DNA of 64,000 bases. It comes from Thermomonas sp. GTDB taxonomy: Bacteria; Pseudomonadota; Gammaproteobacteria; Xanthomonadales; Xanthomonadaceae. A program made the translations under genes and the position numbers. The notes under the pieces are model-generated. The model worked only from the letters and a program-made list of their open reading frames with translations. It made no database searches and was not told where the DNA came from. Below, in pieces: positions 38,726 through 47,281 of the stretch (its first letter is position 1; the number at the start of each line of letters is the position of its first letter). The DNA lies in contig NZ_JAQSDO010000015.1 in assembly GCF_029945965.1 (NCBI RefSeq), positions 124,001-188,000 of the forward strand. The letters run 5' to 3'.

Positions 38726-38817
38726 GCGCGGGCACCGTAGGCAAGGCAACAGGCGACACGTGTGCCGTGCGCATGACCAAGACCGTCACCCACCTGGAAT
38801 GCGACAGGGCCACCACG

Positions 38818-40521
38818 ATGGATATGCAAACGACACGGCGCGTGCCGCAGACGATGAACCTGCTGGCGATGTCTGTCCTGCTGGCCTGTGCCGGCATGGC
38901 CAACGCCACGGACAGCACGCCTGCCGACGCCGCGAACGGCGCGCCCGCCACGGCCGCGCCGCAAGACGCGACCCCGGCCGGTGTGCAACCGCAACAGGCG
39001 CAAGCGTTGCCGGAGCCGAAGATGGCGGCGCAGGCCAGCTTCGTGCTGAAGGGCGTGGCCTTCGATGGCGCCAGCGGCGTGCCGGACAGCGAGCTGCAGG
39101 CCGCGGTGGCCGACAAGATCGGCAGCAATGTGACCTTCGCCGACCTGGAACAACTGGCCAAGCGGGTGGTGGCGGTCTACCAGCAACACGGCTTCGGCCT
39201 GGTGCAGGCCTTCGTGCCGGTGCAGGAAGTCGTTGACGGGCACGTCAGGATCACGGTCAGCGAAGGCGTGCTGGGCGCGGTGAGTATTGATGTGGCCGAA
39301 GGCACGCCGGTGCAGCGCGAGCGCATCGCCAAGACCTTGGCAATCCTGGAGCCGGGCAAGCCGCTCAATGGACGCCAGTACGAACGGGCGATGCTGCTGC
39401 TGTCGGACCTGCCGGGGATCAAGCCGCAGTCGGCGATCTCCAACGGTGCGACATCGGGCACCACCGATCTGACGGTGAAGGTGAGCAAGCGCGACCGCAT
39501 GCAGTACGGCCTGGAGCTGGACGATTACGGCACCCGCGACTCGGGACGGCACCGCATCACTGGCAGCATGCGCTGGGCCAGCCCGTTCGGCCGTGGCGAC
39601 AACCTGGACCTGCGGCTGATGGTGGCGCAAGGCGCGCATACCGCGTTCGGGCGGATCTCCTATGAGACCCCGGTGGGCTATCGCGGCCTGCGCATCGGCG
39701 GCGGGTTGGCGCGGGTGCAGTACCAACTGGGCGGGCCGTTCGCGCCGCTCAAGCCGACCGGCACCGGCACCGTGGCCGACCTGTCGTTCAGTTATCCGAT
39801 CATCCGCCAGCGCGCGACCAACCTGTTCGTGCGCGGCACGCTGGACAACAAGGATCTGACCGACCGCTTCGAGGCGGTGGGCTTCGAGACCCGCAAGCGG
39901 ATCCGCGGGATCGGCCTGGGGTTCTCGCTTGAGAATCGCGACAAGTGGCTGGGCGGCGGCTATACCAGCGCCAATGGGTTGTTGTACCGCGGCAACCTGG
40001 ACATCAAGGACGCGCTGAGCGCGGCCTTCGATGCGCCGCCGTTCGGCTACGGCACCCAGGGCGGCTTCACCAAGGTCACGATGCAACTGGCGCGGCTGCA
40101 ATATCTGGCGCCGAAGGTCAGCCTGTTCCTGGGCACGGGCCTGCAACGTGCCAGCAAGAATCTGGATGCCTACGAAAAGCTGTCGCTGGGCGGACCGAAG
40201 GCGGTACGCGCGTATGCCACTGGCGAAGTGCTGGCCGATGACGGCTGGCTGGCCACGGCGGAACTGCGCTATGCGGCGAGTCCGGAAGCCACGCTGTTCG
40301 GGTTCTTTGATGCCGCCCATGGCGACTTCTTCCATGATCCGCGGCCGTTCGACACGGTGACGTCCCGCAGCCTGCGTGGTTACGGGTTGGGCCTGAACTG
40401 GAGCAAGCCGGGCAAGGTGACGGTAAGCCTGACCCTGGCGTGGCGCGACACCGGTCCGGCCCTGACCGATGGTGGCGGCCGCAATCCCCGTTTGTTCTGG
40501 TCGATCCAGAAAGCGTTCTAG
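38818..40521 (+). CDS. Two-partner secretion outer-membrane transporter (TpsB; ShlB/FhaC/HecB family)
   Basis: 567 aa from ATG 38818; ATG 38773 is an alternative. Signal region NLLAMSVLLACAGMANA, then a Pro/Gln/Ala-rich linker. A POTRA-like domain follows (FVLKGVAFDGASGVPDSELQ, LEQLAKRVVAVYQQHGF, VDGHVRITVSEGVLG) and then the ShlB domain with a 16-strand-type beta barrel. FENRD-like and RGY-type segments (LGGPKAVRAYATGEVLADDG) and terminal Phe (WSIQKAF) are as expected for BAM-inserted barrels. It exports the TpsA encoded 10 bp downstream. Confidence 0.9.
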   Translation: MDMQTTRRVPQTMNLLAMSVLLACAGMANATDSTPADAANGAPATAAPQDATPAGVQPQQAQALPEPKMAAQASFVLKGVAFDGASGVPDSELQAAVADKIGSNVTFADLEQLAKRVVAVYQQHGFGLVQAFVPVQEVVDGHVRITVSEGVLGAVSIDVAEGTPVQRERIAKTLAILEPGKPLNGRQYERAMLLLSDLPGIKPQSAISNGATSGTTDLTVKVSKRDRMQYGLELDDYGTRDSGRHRITGSMRWASPFGRGDNLDLRLMVAQGAHTAFGRISYETPVGYRGLRIGGGLARVQYQLGGPFAPLKPTGTGTVADLSFSYPIIRQRATNLFVRGTLDNKDLTDRFEAVGFETRKRIRGIGLGFSLENRDKWLGGGYTSANGLLYRGNLDIKDALSAAFDAPPFGYGTQGGFTKVTMQLARLQYLAPKVSLFLGTGLQRASKNLDAYEKLSLGGPKAVRAYATGEVLADDGWLATAELRYAASPEATLFGFFDAAHGDFFHDPRPFDTVTSRSLRGYGLGLNWSKPGKVTVSLTLAWRDTGPALTDGGGRNPRLFWSIQKAF

Positions 40522-40531
40522 GAGCATACCG

Positions 40532-43500
40532 ATGCGCACCAAGCACAGCAGCAAGCCAATCCGCACACTACGTCGCCGTCGTCTGGCACTGGCCCTGGTC
40601 ACCGCATTGGCGGCGCCAATGGCAATGGCGCAGAACTTGCCACAAAACGGGAACGTGGTATCGGGGACGGCGTCGGTAGGCCCTCAGGTGGGCAACCAGA
40701 TGACGATCACCCAGACCACCAAGGGCGCGATCATCGACTGGGGCAGCTTCAACATCGGCGTCGGCTATGGGGTGACGTTCGACCAGCAGTTCGGTGCCAG
40801 CAGCGTGATCTTGAACCGCGTCATCGGCTCCGGCTACGGGCCAAGCCCATCCAGCATCAACGGCACGCTGAGCTCCAACGGCAATGTGTTCATCATCAAT
40901 CCGGCCGGGATCACCTTCGGCAACAATGCGCAGGTCAATGTGGGTGGATTGGTGGCGTCGACCTTGTGGTTGAGCGACGCCGATTTCAACAATGGCCTGA
41001 CGACTGGAAAATACGTCTTCAGCGGCTTCAACGGTTATATCGGTACGGACCACCAGGTCCGCAACGATGGTGATATTACTGCGGGTGCCGGCGGCTTAAG
41101 TTTCGTGGGCAACACGCTCTGGAACAGTGGGGCTATTACCGCCAACGGCGGCAATATTGCCTTCGGTGCGGGCGACTCGGTAACCTTGGACTACTTCGGA
41201 GACGGCCTGACCCAGGTCACGATCAACGTTCCGCCCACTATAGATTCCGCGATCATCCAGGATCGCAATGGCACCATGACTGCCGATGGCGGCAAGATTT
41301 TGCTGCGCACAGCGGCGACTGCAGGTGGCACCGGTGGCGCGATCTTCGCAAGTGGCAGCCTGCGCGCGCAGTCAATTGCAAATGTCAACGGCAGGATTGA
41401 ACTCACCTCGGCGGGTGGTCTGGTCATGGTGGGCGCGCCGGGCACTTTCTCGGATGCAAGTTCTCCATTCACGTACGGCAGCATCGACGTGTCGGGAAGC
41501 GGCGCCGGCCAGACGGGTGGATCCGTCCTGATCTCGGGCAATAATGTTTTGCTGGTCAACGACGATCCCACTCCGCTGGCACCGACCTATCCAGCTTCTG
41601 TCGGCAGCAGCATCGATGCCACAGGCTATTCAGGCGGTGGCAACATCACCATTACCACGACGGGCAGCATCGCCGCGTTGGAGTTGACGCGCATCGATGC
41701 GCGCGCAATTTCGAGTGGCAATGGTGGCAACATCGACCTGCTCGCCACTGGAGGCAATGCCAACCTGTACGGCGATATCTTCGCGTCGGGAGGCAAGGTA
41801 AGCGGCAACGGCGGTCGGATCCGTATCGGTGCCCGGGATGGCATCAACCAGAACTATGGCTACATCGATGCCAGCGCCGACGCCGGCAACGGCGGGCAGA
41901 TCGGCCTGATCACCTCCGCTGGGGATATCCATGCCACGAACCTGGATGCCCATGGATTCGCCAATGGCGGCAGCATCGTGGGAACGGCGAGCGGAAACAT
42001 CGACCTGTATGGCTATGCCAATGCGTCCGGCCTGAATGGAAATGGCGGCAGTATCTCGTTCAACGCACAGGGAATTTTCAGAGGACTCGGCACGCTGGAT
42101 GCCAGTGGCGGCATCGATGGTGGCAATATTTCCCTCACTGGCGCTGGCGTCGATTTCAACTCCGCAATCGCCTATGGCAGCACCGGCCATGGCGGCACAG
42201 TTAGCGTCACGGCCGACAACATCTACCTGGTGAGCAGCAGTAATTCGATCAATGTGCAGGGCGAGACCGGCGGCGGTTCGATCGACCTGTTTGCCCGCAA
42301 CAACTTCGTGCTTGGCGAAAGCAGCAGTCTGTCCGCAGACACCGGCAGCAGTGGCAATGGCGGCTCGATCCATCTGTATGCCGGCAACAGCCTGGTGGTA
42401 TATGGCGACCTGAGCGCCCACGGCGTGGATGGTGGTGGCTCGATTTACACGGGCAGTGGTGGTGGCATCGACCTCAACGGCATTGGCATCGATGCCGGCA
42501 CCCTTGCAGGCGTGGTCGGCACTTGGACGATTGCCGCCCCGCAGATGGCCGTGCTCAACGGCTCGACTCAGGGCACCGTGGGTACCGGGCCAGTCCCGGC
42601 GACCACGACGGATATCCAGGACGGCGACCTCAACAACGCCTTCGCAACTGGCACCAATATCGTGTTGCAGGCGAATGCCGGCGATGTGCAATTCAACGGC
42701 GCGCAAATCCTCGCGGCGTACTCCTCGCCATTGTTCCTGCATGTCAATGCAACGGGTGCGATCTACGGTGCAGGGTTCTCGATCGGCAGCGGCGGCGGCG
42801 CGCTGGAGATGTTGTTCAACGCAGATTCGGCTGGTGGCAATGACAACGGCGGCTACATCGACTTCAGCAAGGCATCCCTGTCCAGCAATGGCGGCCTGAT
42901 TGCGATGTACGGCCAGTCCAACCAGGCGGCCGGCTTCGCGACAGGCTATGCCAACGGCATCAGCCTGTCAGGCGTCGATATCGGCAGTGCTGGCGGTGGC
43001 GTGGTCCTGCGCGGCCACAGCAGTGGCAGTGGCTCGTCGCCGCTGGGCCGCGGCATTCAATTTGCCAACGGTTCGGGCATCACCACCACATCCGGCGCGA
43101 TCACGCTGGTCGGGATCGGCAACGACATGGGTCTGTCGATCGATAGTGGTCAGTTCACCACCGCAAGCGGTCACATCGACCTGCGTGGGCGTGGTCTCAG
43201 CGTCAGCTCCAGTGGTCTGCTGATCGGCAGTGGGGTCAGCATCACCACCAACGGCGGAGGCATCGACCTAAGCGGTGAAGGCGGCAGCGGTACCGGCCTC
43301 AGCCTCGGGGTCGGCTCCACGGTCGATGCCGGCAATAGCCTGATCATGCTGCGCGCCGGCAACGATGGCAGCACGGATGCGATCAACATCCTGGGTGCGG
43401 TTCACAGTGGCACCGGAGTGAGCCTGCGGCCGGGCGGGGTGGATGCCAATGGTGGGCTCACCGAGCGGGTCAATGACATTATCGCGCTTGGCGGTGGCAC

Positions 43501-44965
43501 TGGCGGCTTCGCACTATCGGCTGGCGAACTGGCCATGATCGATGCGCCGCTACTCGTGATCGGCAGCAGCCTGCAAGCCGGTGCGATCCACGTGCTGGGT
43601 GCGATCTCGCGCAACGGCAACCTGACTTTGCAAAACAACGGCGGTTCCGGTGGCATCGACATCCAGGCCGCATTGGCCGTGGGCAACGGGACGCTGGCGC
43701 TGTCCAGCGGTGGCTCGATCACCCAGACCAGCGCCGGTGCCATCACCGCGCACAGCCTGCTGGCGAATGCGGGTGGCGACGTGTTGCTGGCGAACGCACA
43801 GAACAACGTGGCTGCAACCACGCTGGCGGGTTCCGCTGGCGGCGCGTTCCAATTCCAGGACGTCGATGCGCTGGCGATCGGCAATGTCTCGGCAATCGGC
43901 TTCGACGCCTCGACGGGTGGACTCGCCAGCCTCGGCGCAAATGGCATCAATGCCGGTGGCGATGTGGTCGTGCGCAACCTCGCAGGTGACATGACCCTGA
44001 ACTCGAACGTGAGCGGCGCCAACATCGACCTGGTCACCGCAGGCCGCCTGCAGAACCTGGGTGGTGCCAGCCTGATCGCTTCTGGTGATTGGCGGGTGTG
44101 GGCCGATACCTGGGTTGGTGAAACCCGTGGTGGCCTGGCTGGCAGCGGCAACTTGCCCAACCTCTACGGCTGCGCGTTCCAGGGCAGCTGCGGCGTGACC
44201 GTGCCGACCACGGACAACCATTTCATCTATGTCCAGCAGCCAACGGCGATGATTACCTTCGACAACTTCAGTCGCGAATATGGATTGCCGAACCCGGTGT
44301 TCACCTTCACTGTAACCGGCGCGATCCTTGGCGATACGGCGGCCAACGTGGCCAGCGGCACGGCCAGTACCAGCGCAACAATCGGCAGCGATGTCGGCAA
44401 CTATGCGATCACCGGAGCGTTCACGTCGGCGGCGGGGTACCGTATCCAGTTGATGCCCGGCACCCTGGGCATCACCCCTGCGATGCTGTTTTTTACTGCC
44501 GATCCGGCCGTGCGCTACCTCGGTTCGCCAAACCCGAACTTCACGGGCACGGTCACCGGCTTTCGCAATGGCGATAGCGTGGGGAGCGTGTTCGGCACGG
44601 GCAATATATGGTCTTCGCCGGCGGGCTACTTCGCGCAGATCGGGTTTTATCCGATCAACGGTGGCACCAGCGCGAAGAACTATGTGTTCAGCCAGGCGCC
44701 CGGCAACGCGACCGCACTGCAGATCATCCCATTGCCACAGTTGTCAGGTATTCCGTTCGAACAGGTCCATGAGGCCATTAACACCTATGTGTATGACCGC
44801 AACTTCGGGGGGGCACCGGTATGCGCGCTGAATGCGTCCATTGATGACCAGAAACTGGCCTCGACAGGGGATGAACTCTCCAACGAATGGTCGAAGGTAC
44901 GCTCTCGCCCGAACCTGACCAATTGTTTCGATACCGAGCGCAACAGCGGTTGCGGTAACTTCTAG
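40532..44965 (+). CDS. Two-partner secretion exoprotein (TpsA; filamentous-haemagglutinin N-terminal domain)
   Basis: 1477 aa from ATG 40532, with GGAG at 40521-40524. Signal RRRRLALALVTALAAPMAMAQ, then the TPS domain (GTASVGPQVGNQMTITQTT, WGSFNIGVGYGVTFDQ, NGNVFIINPAGITFG with the NPAGI variant of NPNGI). Residues about 180-1200 are repeated Gly/Asn-rich strands (NGGNI, GGSID, NGGSI) forming a beta helix. Two MBG/YDG-like domains lie at about 1237-1420 (FDNFSREYGLPNPVFTFTVTG; VRYLGSPNPNFTGTVTG). The tail has Cys1431, Cys1465 and Cys1474. No classic adhesin name is justified. Secreted or surface-held structural adhesin is the best reading. Confidence 0.88.
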   Translation: MRTKHSSKPIRTLRRRRLALALVTALAAPMAMAQNLPQNGNVVSGTASVGPQVGNQMTITQTTKGAIIDWGSFNIGVGYGVTFDQQFGASSVILNRVIGSGYGPSPSSINGTLSSNGNVFIINPAGITFGNNAQVNVGGLVASTLWLSDADFNNGLTTGKYVFSGFNGYIGTDHQVRNDGDITAGAGGLSFVGNTLWNSGAITANGGNIAFGAGDSVTLDYFGDGLTQVTINVPPTIDSAIIQDRNGTMTADGGKILLRTAATAGGTGGAIFASGSLRAQSIANVNGRIELTSAGGLVMVGAPGTFSDASSPFTYGSIDVSGSGAGQTGGSVLISGNNVLLVNDDPTPLAPTYPASVGSSIDATGYSGGGNITITTTGSIAALELTRIDARAISSGNGGNIDLLATGGNANLYGDIFASGGKVSGNGGRIRIGARDGINQNYGYIDASADAGNGGQIGLITSAGDIHATNLDAHGFANGGSIVGTASGNIDLYGYANASGLNGNGGSISFNAQGIFRGLGTLDASGGIDGGNISLTGAGVDFNSAIAYGSTGHGGTVSVTADNIYLVSSSNSINVQGETGGGSIDLFARNNFVLGESSSLSADTGSSGNGGSIHLYAGNSLVVYGDLSAHGVDGGGSIYTGSGGGIDLNGIGIDAGTLAGVVGTWTIAAPQMAVLNGSTQGTVGTGPVPATTTDIQDGDLNNAFATGTNIVLQANAGDVQFNGAQILAAYSSPLFLHVNATGAIYGAGFSIGSGGGALEMLFNADSAGGNDNGGYIDFSKASLSSNGGLIAMYGQSNQAAGFATGYANGISLSGVDIGSAGGGVVLRGHSSGSGSSPLGRGIQFANGSGITTTSGAITLVGIGNDMGLSIDSGQFTTASGHIDLRGRGLSVSSSGLLIGSGVSITTNGGGIDLSGEGGSGTGLSLGVGSTVDAGNSLIMLRAGNDGSTDAINILGAVHSGTGVSLRPGGVDANGGLTERVNDIIALGGGTGGFALSAGELAMIDAPLLVIGSSLQAGAIHVLGAISRNGNLTLQNNGGSGGIDIQAALAVGNGTLALSSGGSITQTSAGAITAHSLLANAGGDVLLANAQNNVAATTLAGSAGGAFQFQDVDALAIGNVSAIGFDASTGGLASLGANGINAGGDVVVRNLAGDMTLNSNVSGANIDLVTAGRLQNLGGASLIASGDWRVWADTWVGETRGGLAGSGNLPNLYGCAFQGSCGVTVPTTDNHFIYVQQPTAMITFDNFSREYGLPNPVFTFTVTGAILGDTAANVASGTASTSATIGSDVGNYAITGAFTSAAGYRIQLMPGTLGITPAMLFFTADPAVRYLGSPNPNFTGTVTGFRNGDSVGSVFGTGNIWSSPAGYFAQIGFYPINGGTSAKNYVFSQAPGNATALQIIPLPQLSGIPFEQVHEAINTYVYDRNFGGAPVCALNASIDDQKLASTGDELSNEWSKVRSRPNLTNCFDTERNSGCGNF

Positions 44966-44994
44966 GGAGTGGAGCCTGTATGCGTGGTGCCGCT

Positions 44995-45959
44995 TCAGTC
45001 GGTGCCGCACAGGGTCAGCGGCGTAGGGCGTTGCGAGAGCAGGGCGCGCAATTTCGATGGCAGGGCGGGTCGCAGCAGCGCTTGTGCCCCATGGCGTGAC
45101 GTGGCCTCCAGCAGCGCGGGACTCGGGATCGCGTACAGCATGATGCGCACGGCCCGTGCTTGCCGGGCCTTGGCTGCACTCAGGAGTTGCCAGGCAGGGT
45201 CGTCTGGCGTTTCTTCGTCGAACACCCGCGGTTGGTGGATTGGGGCGATGGCGATGCCGTTGTCGCGGATCTCGATGCGGATGCAATCGCCGCGACCCGC
45301 GCCGCAAGCAATACCCGCCCGCCGTGCGGCGCGGCCTTGAGCGCATTGTCGAGCAGGCGCCCAAGCAGGCCGCCCAGCATGCCGGCATCGGTGAACACGG
45401 CATGCGCGCCGGCCTGGCAATGCAATTCGACCCCGGCTTGACGCGCGGCTTGTGCTTGCGCGTCCAGCAGTTCGGCGAACAGTGGTTGCAGGTCGCAGGC
45501 CATGGCATGTGCTTGCAGGGTTCCGGCATCGAGTTGCGACAACAGCAGCAGGCCGTCCAGGGCCTCGCGCCGCAGTTGCTCAAGAGCCAGGTCCATCACC
45601 TGCAGCGGCTGCCGCAGATCGTGGTTGGCGGATGCCAGGAAGCGATCCTTGGCACGCATCGCACCGTCGCTCTGGTGCATCAGCCGGACCATGTCCGCCG
45701 CCATCTGCCGGCGTTGCGCAGCGCTGTCGTCGCCTTGCGAAATGAGTACCTCGATGCGTTGCCATGCGCCGGCCAGCAATGCCGCCAGCTGGGGCGAACG
45801 GGTGGATGGGACCGATGTCGCCGATTCCAGCAGGACCGCGAGCCGGTTTGTTTCACGTTGCAATCGCTGGCGATGCAGGAATGCCGATACAGCCGCACCC
45901 GATAGCCCGCCACCGACGGCGATGCCCGATGCCAACAACGGCGGCTGCATCGCATCCAT
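44995..45959 (-). pseudogene. Frameshifted, eroded hybrid histidine kinase
   Basis: The reading frame from ATG 45959 gives a kinase N-terminus (short hydrophobic segment, then phospho-acceptor box FLASANHDLRQPLQVMDLALEQLR and N-box LLGRLLDNALKAAPHGG). Near 45295 a one-base loss shifts the frame. The neighbouring frame resumes with GDCIRIEIRDNGIAIAP (G1 box) and PRVFDEE (F box). The G2 box is missing, and the end (MLYAIPSPALLEATSRHGAQ, LLRPALPSKLRALL) looks like the last part of a receiver domain, implying an internal deletion too. It is tail to tail with TpsA. A sequencing error could explain the shift but not the lost G2 box. Confidence 0.7.
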
Positions 45960-46010
45960 TCATGCTCCGGGATTAGCCTATTCAGCGTATTCGCAGGGGA
46001 TAATCACTGC

Positions 46011-46030
46011 GATATCCCATCGGCGATATC
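46011..46030. promoter_or_regulatory. Two GATATC boxes upstream of the OmpA-like gene
   Basis: GCGATATCCC and GCGATATCCGG are direct repeats 14 bp apart (46011-46016 and 46025-46030), about 200 bp before the gene. A GATAAT (45999-46004) is nearby. Related to the boxes near 36439, 57827 and 60665. Confidence 0.35.
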
Positions 46031-46227
46031 CGGATCAGGAGGCTACGGCCCGATATGGGCTCCGGCTAGGCCGAACGTGGTATCGAAATCGCGCCTGTCG
46101 CAGTGCAGACTGCAATACAAGGATTCGCGCGTCTGCCCGCCGCAATGGCATGCCCATGGTATGTGCGGGGCATGCGCGGAAGGCTTCCCGGCCGACATGG
46201 CCTGATTTACATGACCGAGGACTAACC

Positions 46228-46788
46228 ATGAATACGACCAAGCTTCTAAGCCCGGCGCTGGTGCTTGCACTGCTGGCCGCCTGCGGTGGCGCGTATGCAC
46301 AGGACGCACAGGATCCGCCTTCGGTGGATTCCATCATCAACAGCCTGAAGACAGACACGCCTGCAGCAGCCCCGGGCCAGACCCGCGCACTGCGCCCGGG
46401 TGCTGCCTCGATGTCGACCGCGCCGGCACCGGCGCCGGTGGCCAAGCCGGCATCAATCAACATGCAGATCAATTTTGAATACAACTCGGCCGCTATTTCC
46501 GGCAGTTCCGAGCGCACCATGGCCACCCTGGCCAAGGCACTGGCCTCGCCGCAGTTGGAAGCTCGCAAGTTCACCGTGATCGGGCATACCGATGCCAAGG
46601 GCTCTGCCATCTACAACAAGGCGTTGTCTGATCGCCGTGCCGCGGCCGTGCGCAACTACCTGATGAGCAACGGCGTGGCGGCTTCACGACTGAAGGCGAT
46701 GGGCAAGGGCGAAAGCGATCTGCTGAACAGCAGTGACCCGAACGCCGCAGAAAACCGCCGGGTCGAGATCCAGGCAACCGGCGGCTGA
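46228..46788 (+). CDS. OmpA-family peptidoglycan-binding protein
   Basis: 186 aa, ATG 46228 with GAGG 7 nt upstream. The leader LLSPALVLALLAACGGAYAQ contains a lipobox-like LAAC (Cys19) as well as an AYA-Q signal peptidase I site, so it is either a lipoprotein or periplasmic. A Pro/Ala linker is followed by an OmpA C-terminal domain at about 75-186: INFEYNSAAISGSSERTMATL, VIGHTDAKGSAIYNKALSDRRA, NGVAASRLKAMGKGESDLL, ENRRVEI. The DUF4280 gene follows 10 bp later, opposite the T6SS operon, so a role in anchoring secretion machinery is possible but unproven. Confidence 0.88.
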   Translation: MNTTKLLSPALVLALLAACGGAYAQDAQDPPSVDSIINSLKTDTPAAAPGQTRALRPGAASMSTAPAPAPVAKPASINMQINFEYNSAAISGSSERTMATLAKALASPQLEARKFTVIGHTDAKGSAIYNKALSDRRAAAVRNYLMSNGVAASRLKAMGKGESDLLNSSDPNAAENRRVEIQATGG

Positions 46789-46798
46789 GCAAGCTGTC

Positions 46799-47188
46799 GT
46801 GCCGATCCAGGTCGTCAATGGCGCACAACTGATGTGCAGTTTTGGCGTAGCGCCATCGGTGCTCGTTGTACTGCCGGTCAACCGGACCTTGTCCAGCAAC
46901 ATGCCGGCCGCGAACATCATGGATCACATACCGATGGTCAACATCATGCCGTTCGGTATGTGCACTACGCCAACGAATCCGGCAGTTGCAGCGGCAACGG
47001 CAACGGCATTGGGGGTGCTGACGCCCATGCCATGCGTGCCGGTGACCCCGGCCCCATGGGTACCTGGAGCACCCACCGTATTGATCGCCAACATGCCGGC
47101 GCTGGACAACACCAGCAAATGCATGTGCACATGGGCTGGGGTGATCTCCGTGGCGAATCCGGGCCAGGCCACTGAAATGATTCCGTGA
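46799..47188 (+). CDS. DUF4280 PAAR-like tip protein
   Basis: 129 aa from GTG 46799 (VPIQVVNGAQLMCSFG); the open frame extends back into ompA. The repeated AxLxCSFG...PSxL start, ANIMDHIPMVNIMPFGMC, and Pro-rich MPCVPVTPAPWVPGAPTVLIAN followed by LDNTSKCMCTWAGVISVANPGQ are the DUF4280 family, PAAR-like proteins that cap VgrG spikes of contractile systems. Four Cys are arranged as in PAAR-like metal sites. It converges with the vgrG/DUF4123 operon, which has no other PAAR gene, so it probably provides the spike tip. Confidence 0.82.
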   Translation: MPIQVVNGAQLMCSFGVAPSVLVVLPVNRTLSSNMPAANIMDHIPMVNIMPFGMCTTPTNPAVAAATATALGVLTPMPCVPVTPAPWVPGAPTVLIANMPALDNTSKCMCTWAGVISVANPGQATEMIP

Positions 47189-47211
47189 ACTGGCTGTTTT
47201 CGCACGACATG

Positions 47212-47237
47212 AAAAAGGCGGCCCCGGCCGCCTTTTT
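47212..47237. terminator. Bidirectional terminator between DUF4280 and the Ala/Gln-rich gene
   Basis: AAAAAGGCGGC, loop CCCG, GCCGCCTTTTT: a strong symmetrical hairpin serving both convergent transcripts. Confidence 0.92.
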
Positions 47238-47281
47238 CGTATGCCCGATGGACTGGTTTCAGCTCTCGATGCCGGAAACAA

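Noticed and set aside
38671..40602. 643-aa open frame on minus opposite the TpsB gene
   Set aside because: Antisense shadow; the TpsB reading frame carries the signal peptide, POTRA and barrel features.
45180..45959. Complete 259-aa histidine kinase
   Set aside because: The frame leaves the kinase homology near 45295 and continues in nonsense; the true continuation is in another frame, so it is listed as a pseudogene.
45960..46227. Possible small RNA or gene in the 268-bp gap before the OmpA-like gene
   Set aside because: No ORF with a ribosome binding site and no terminator; only the GATATC boxes and a GATAAT stand out.
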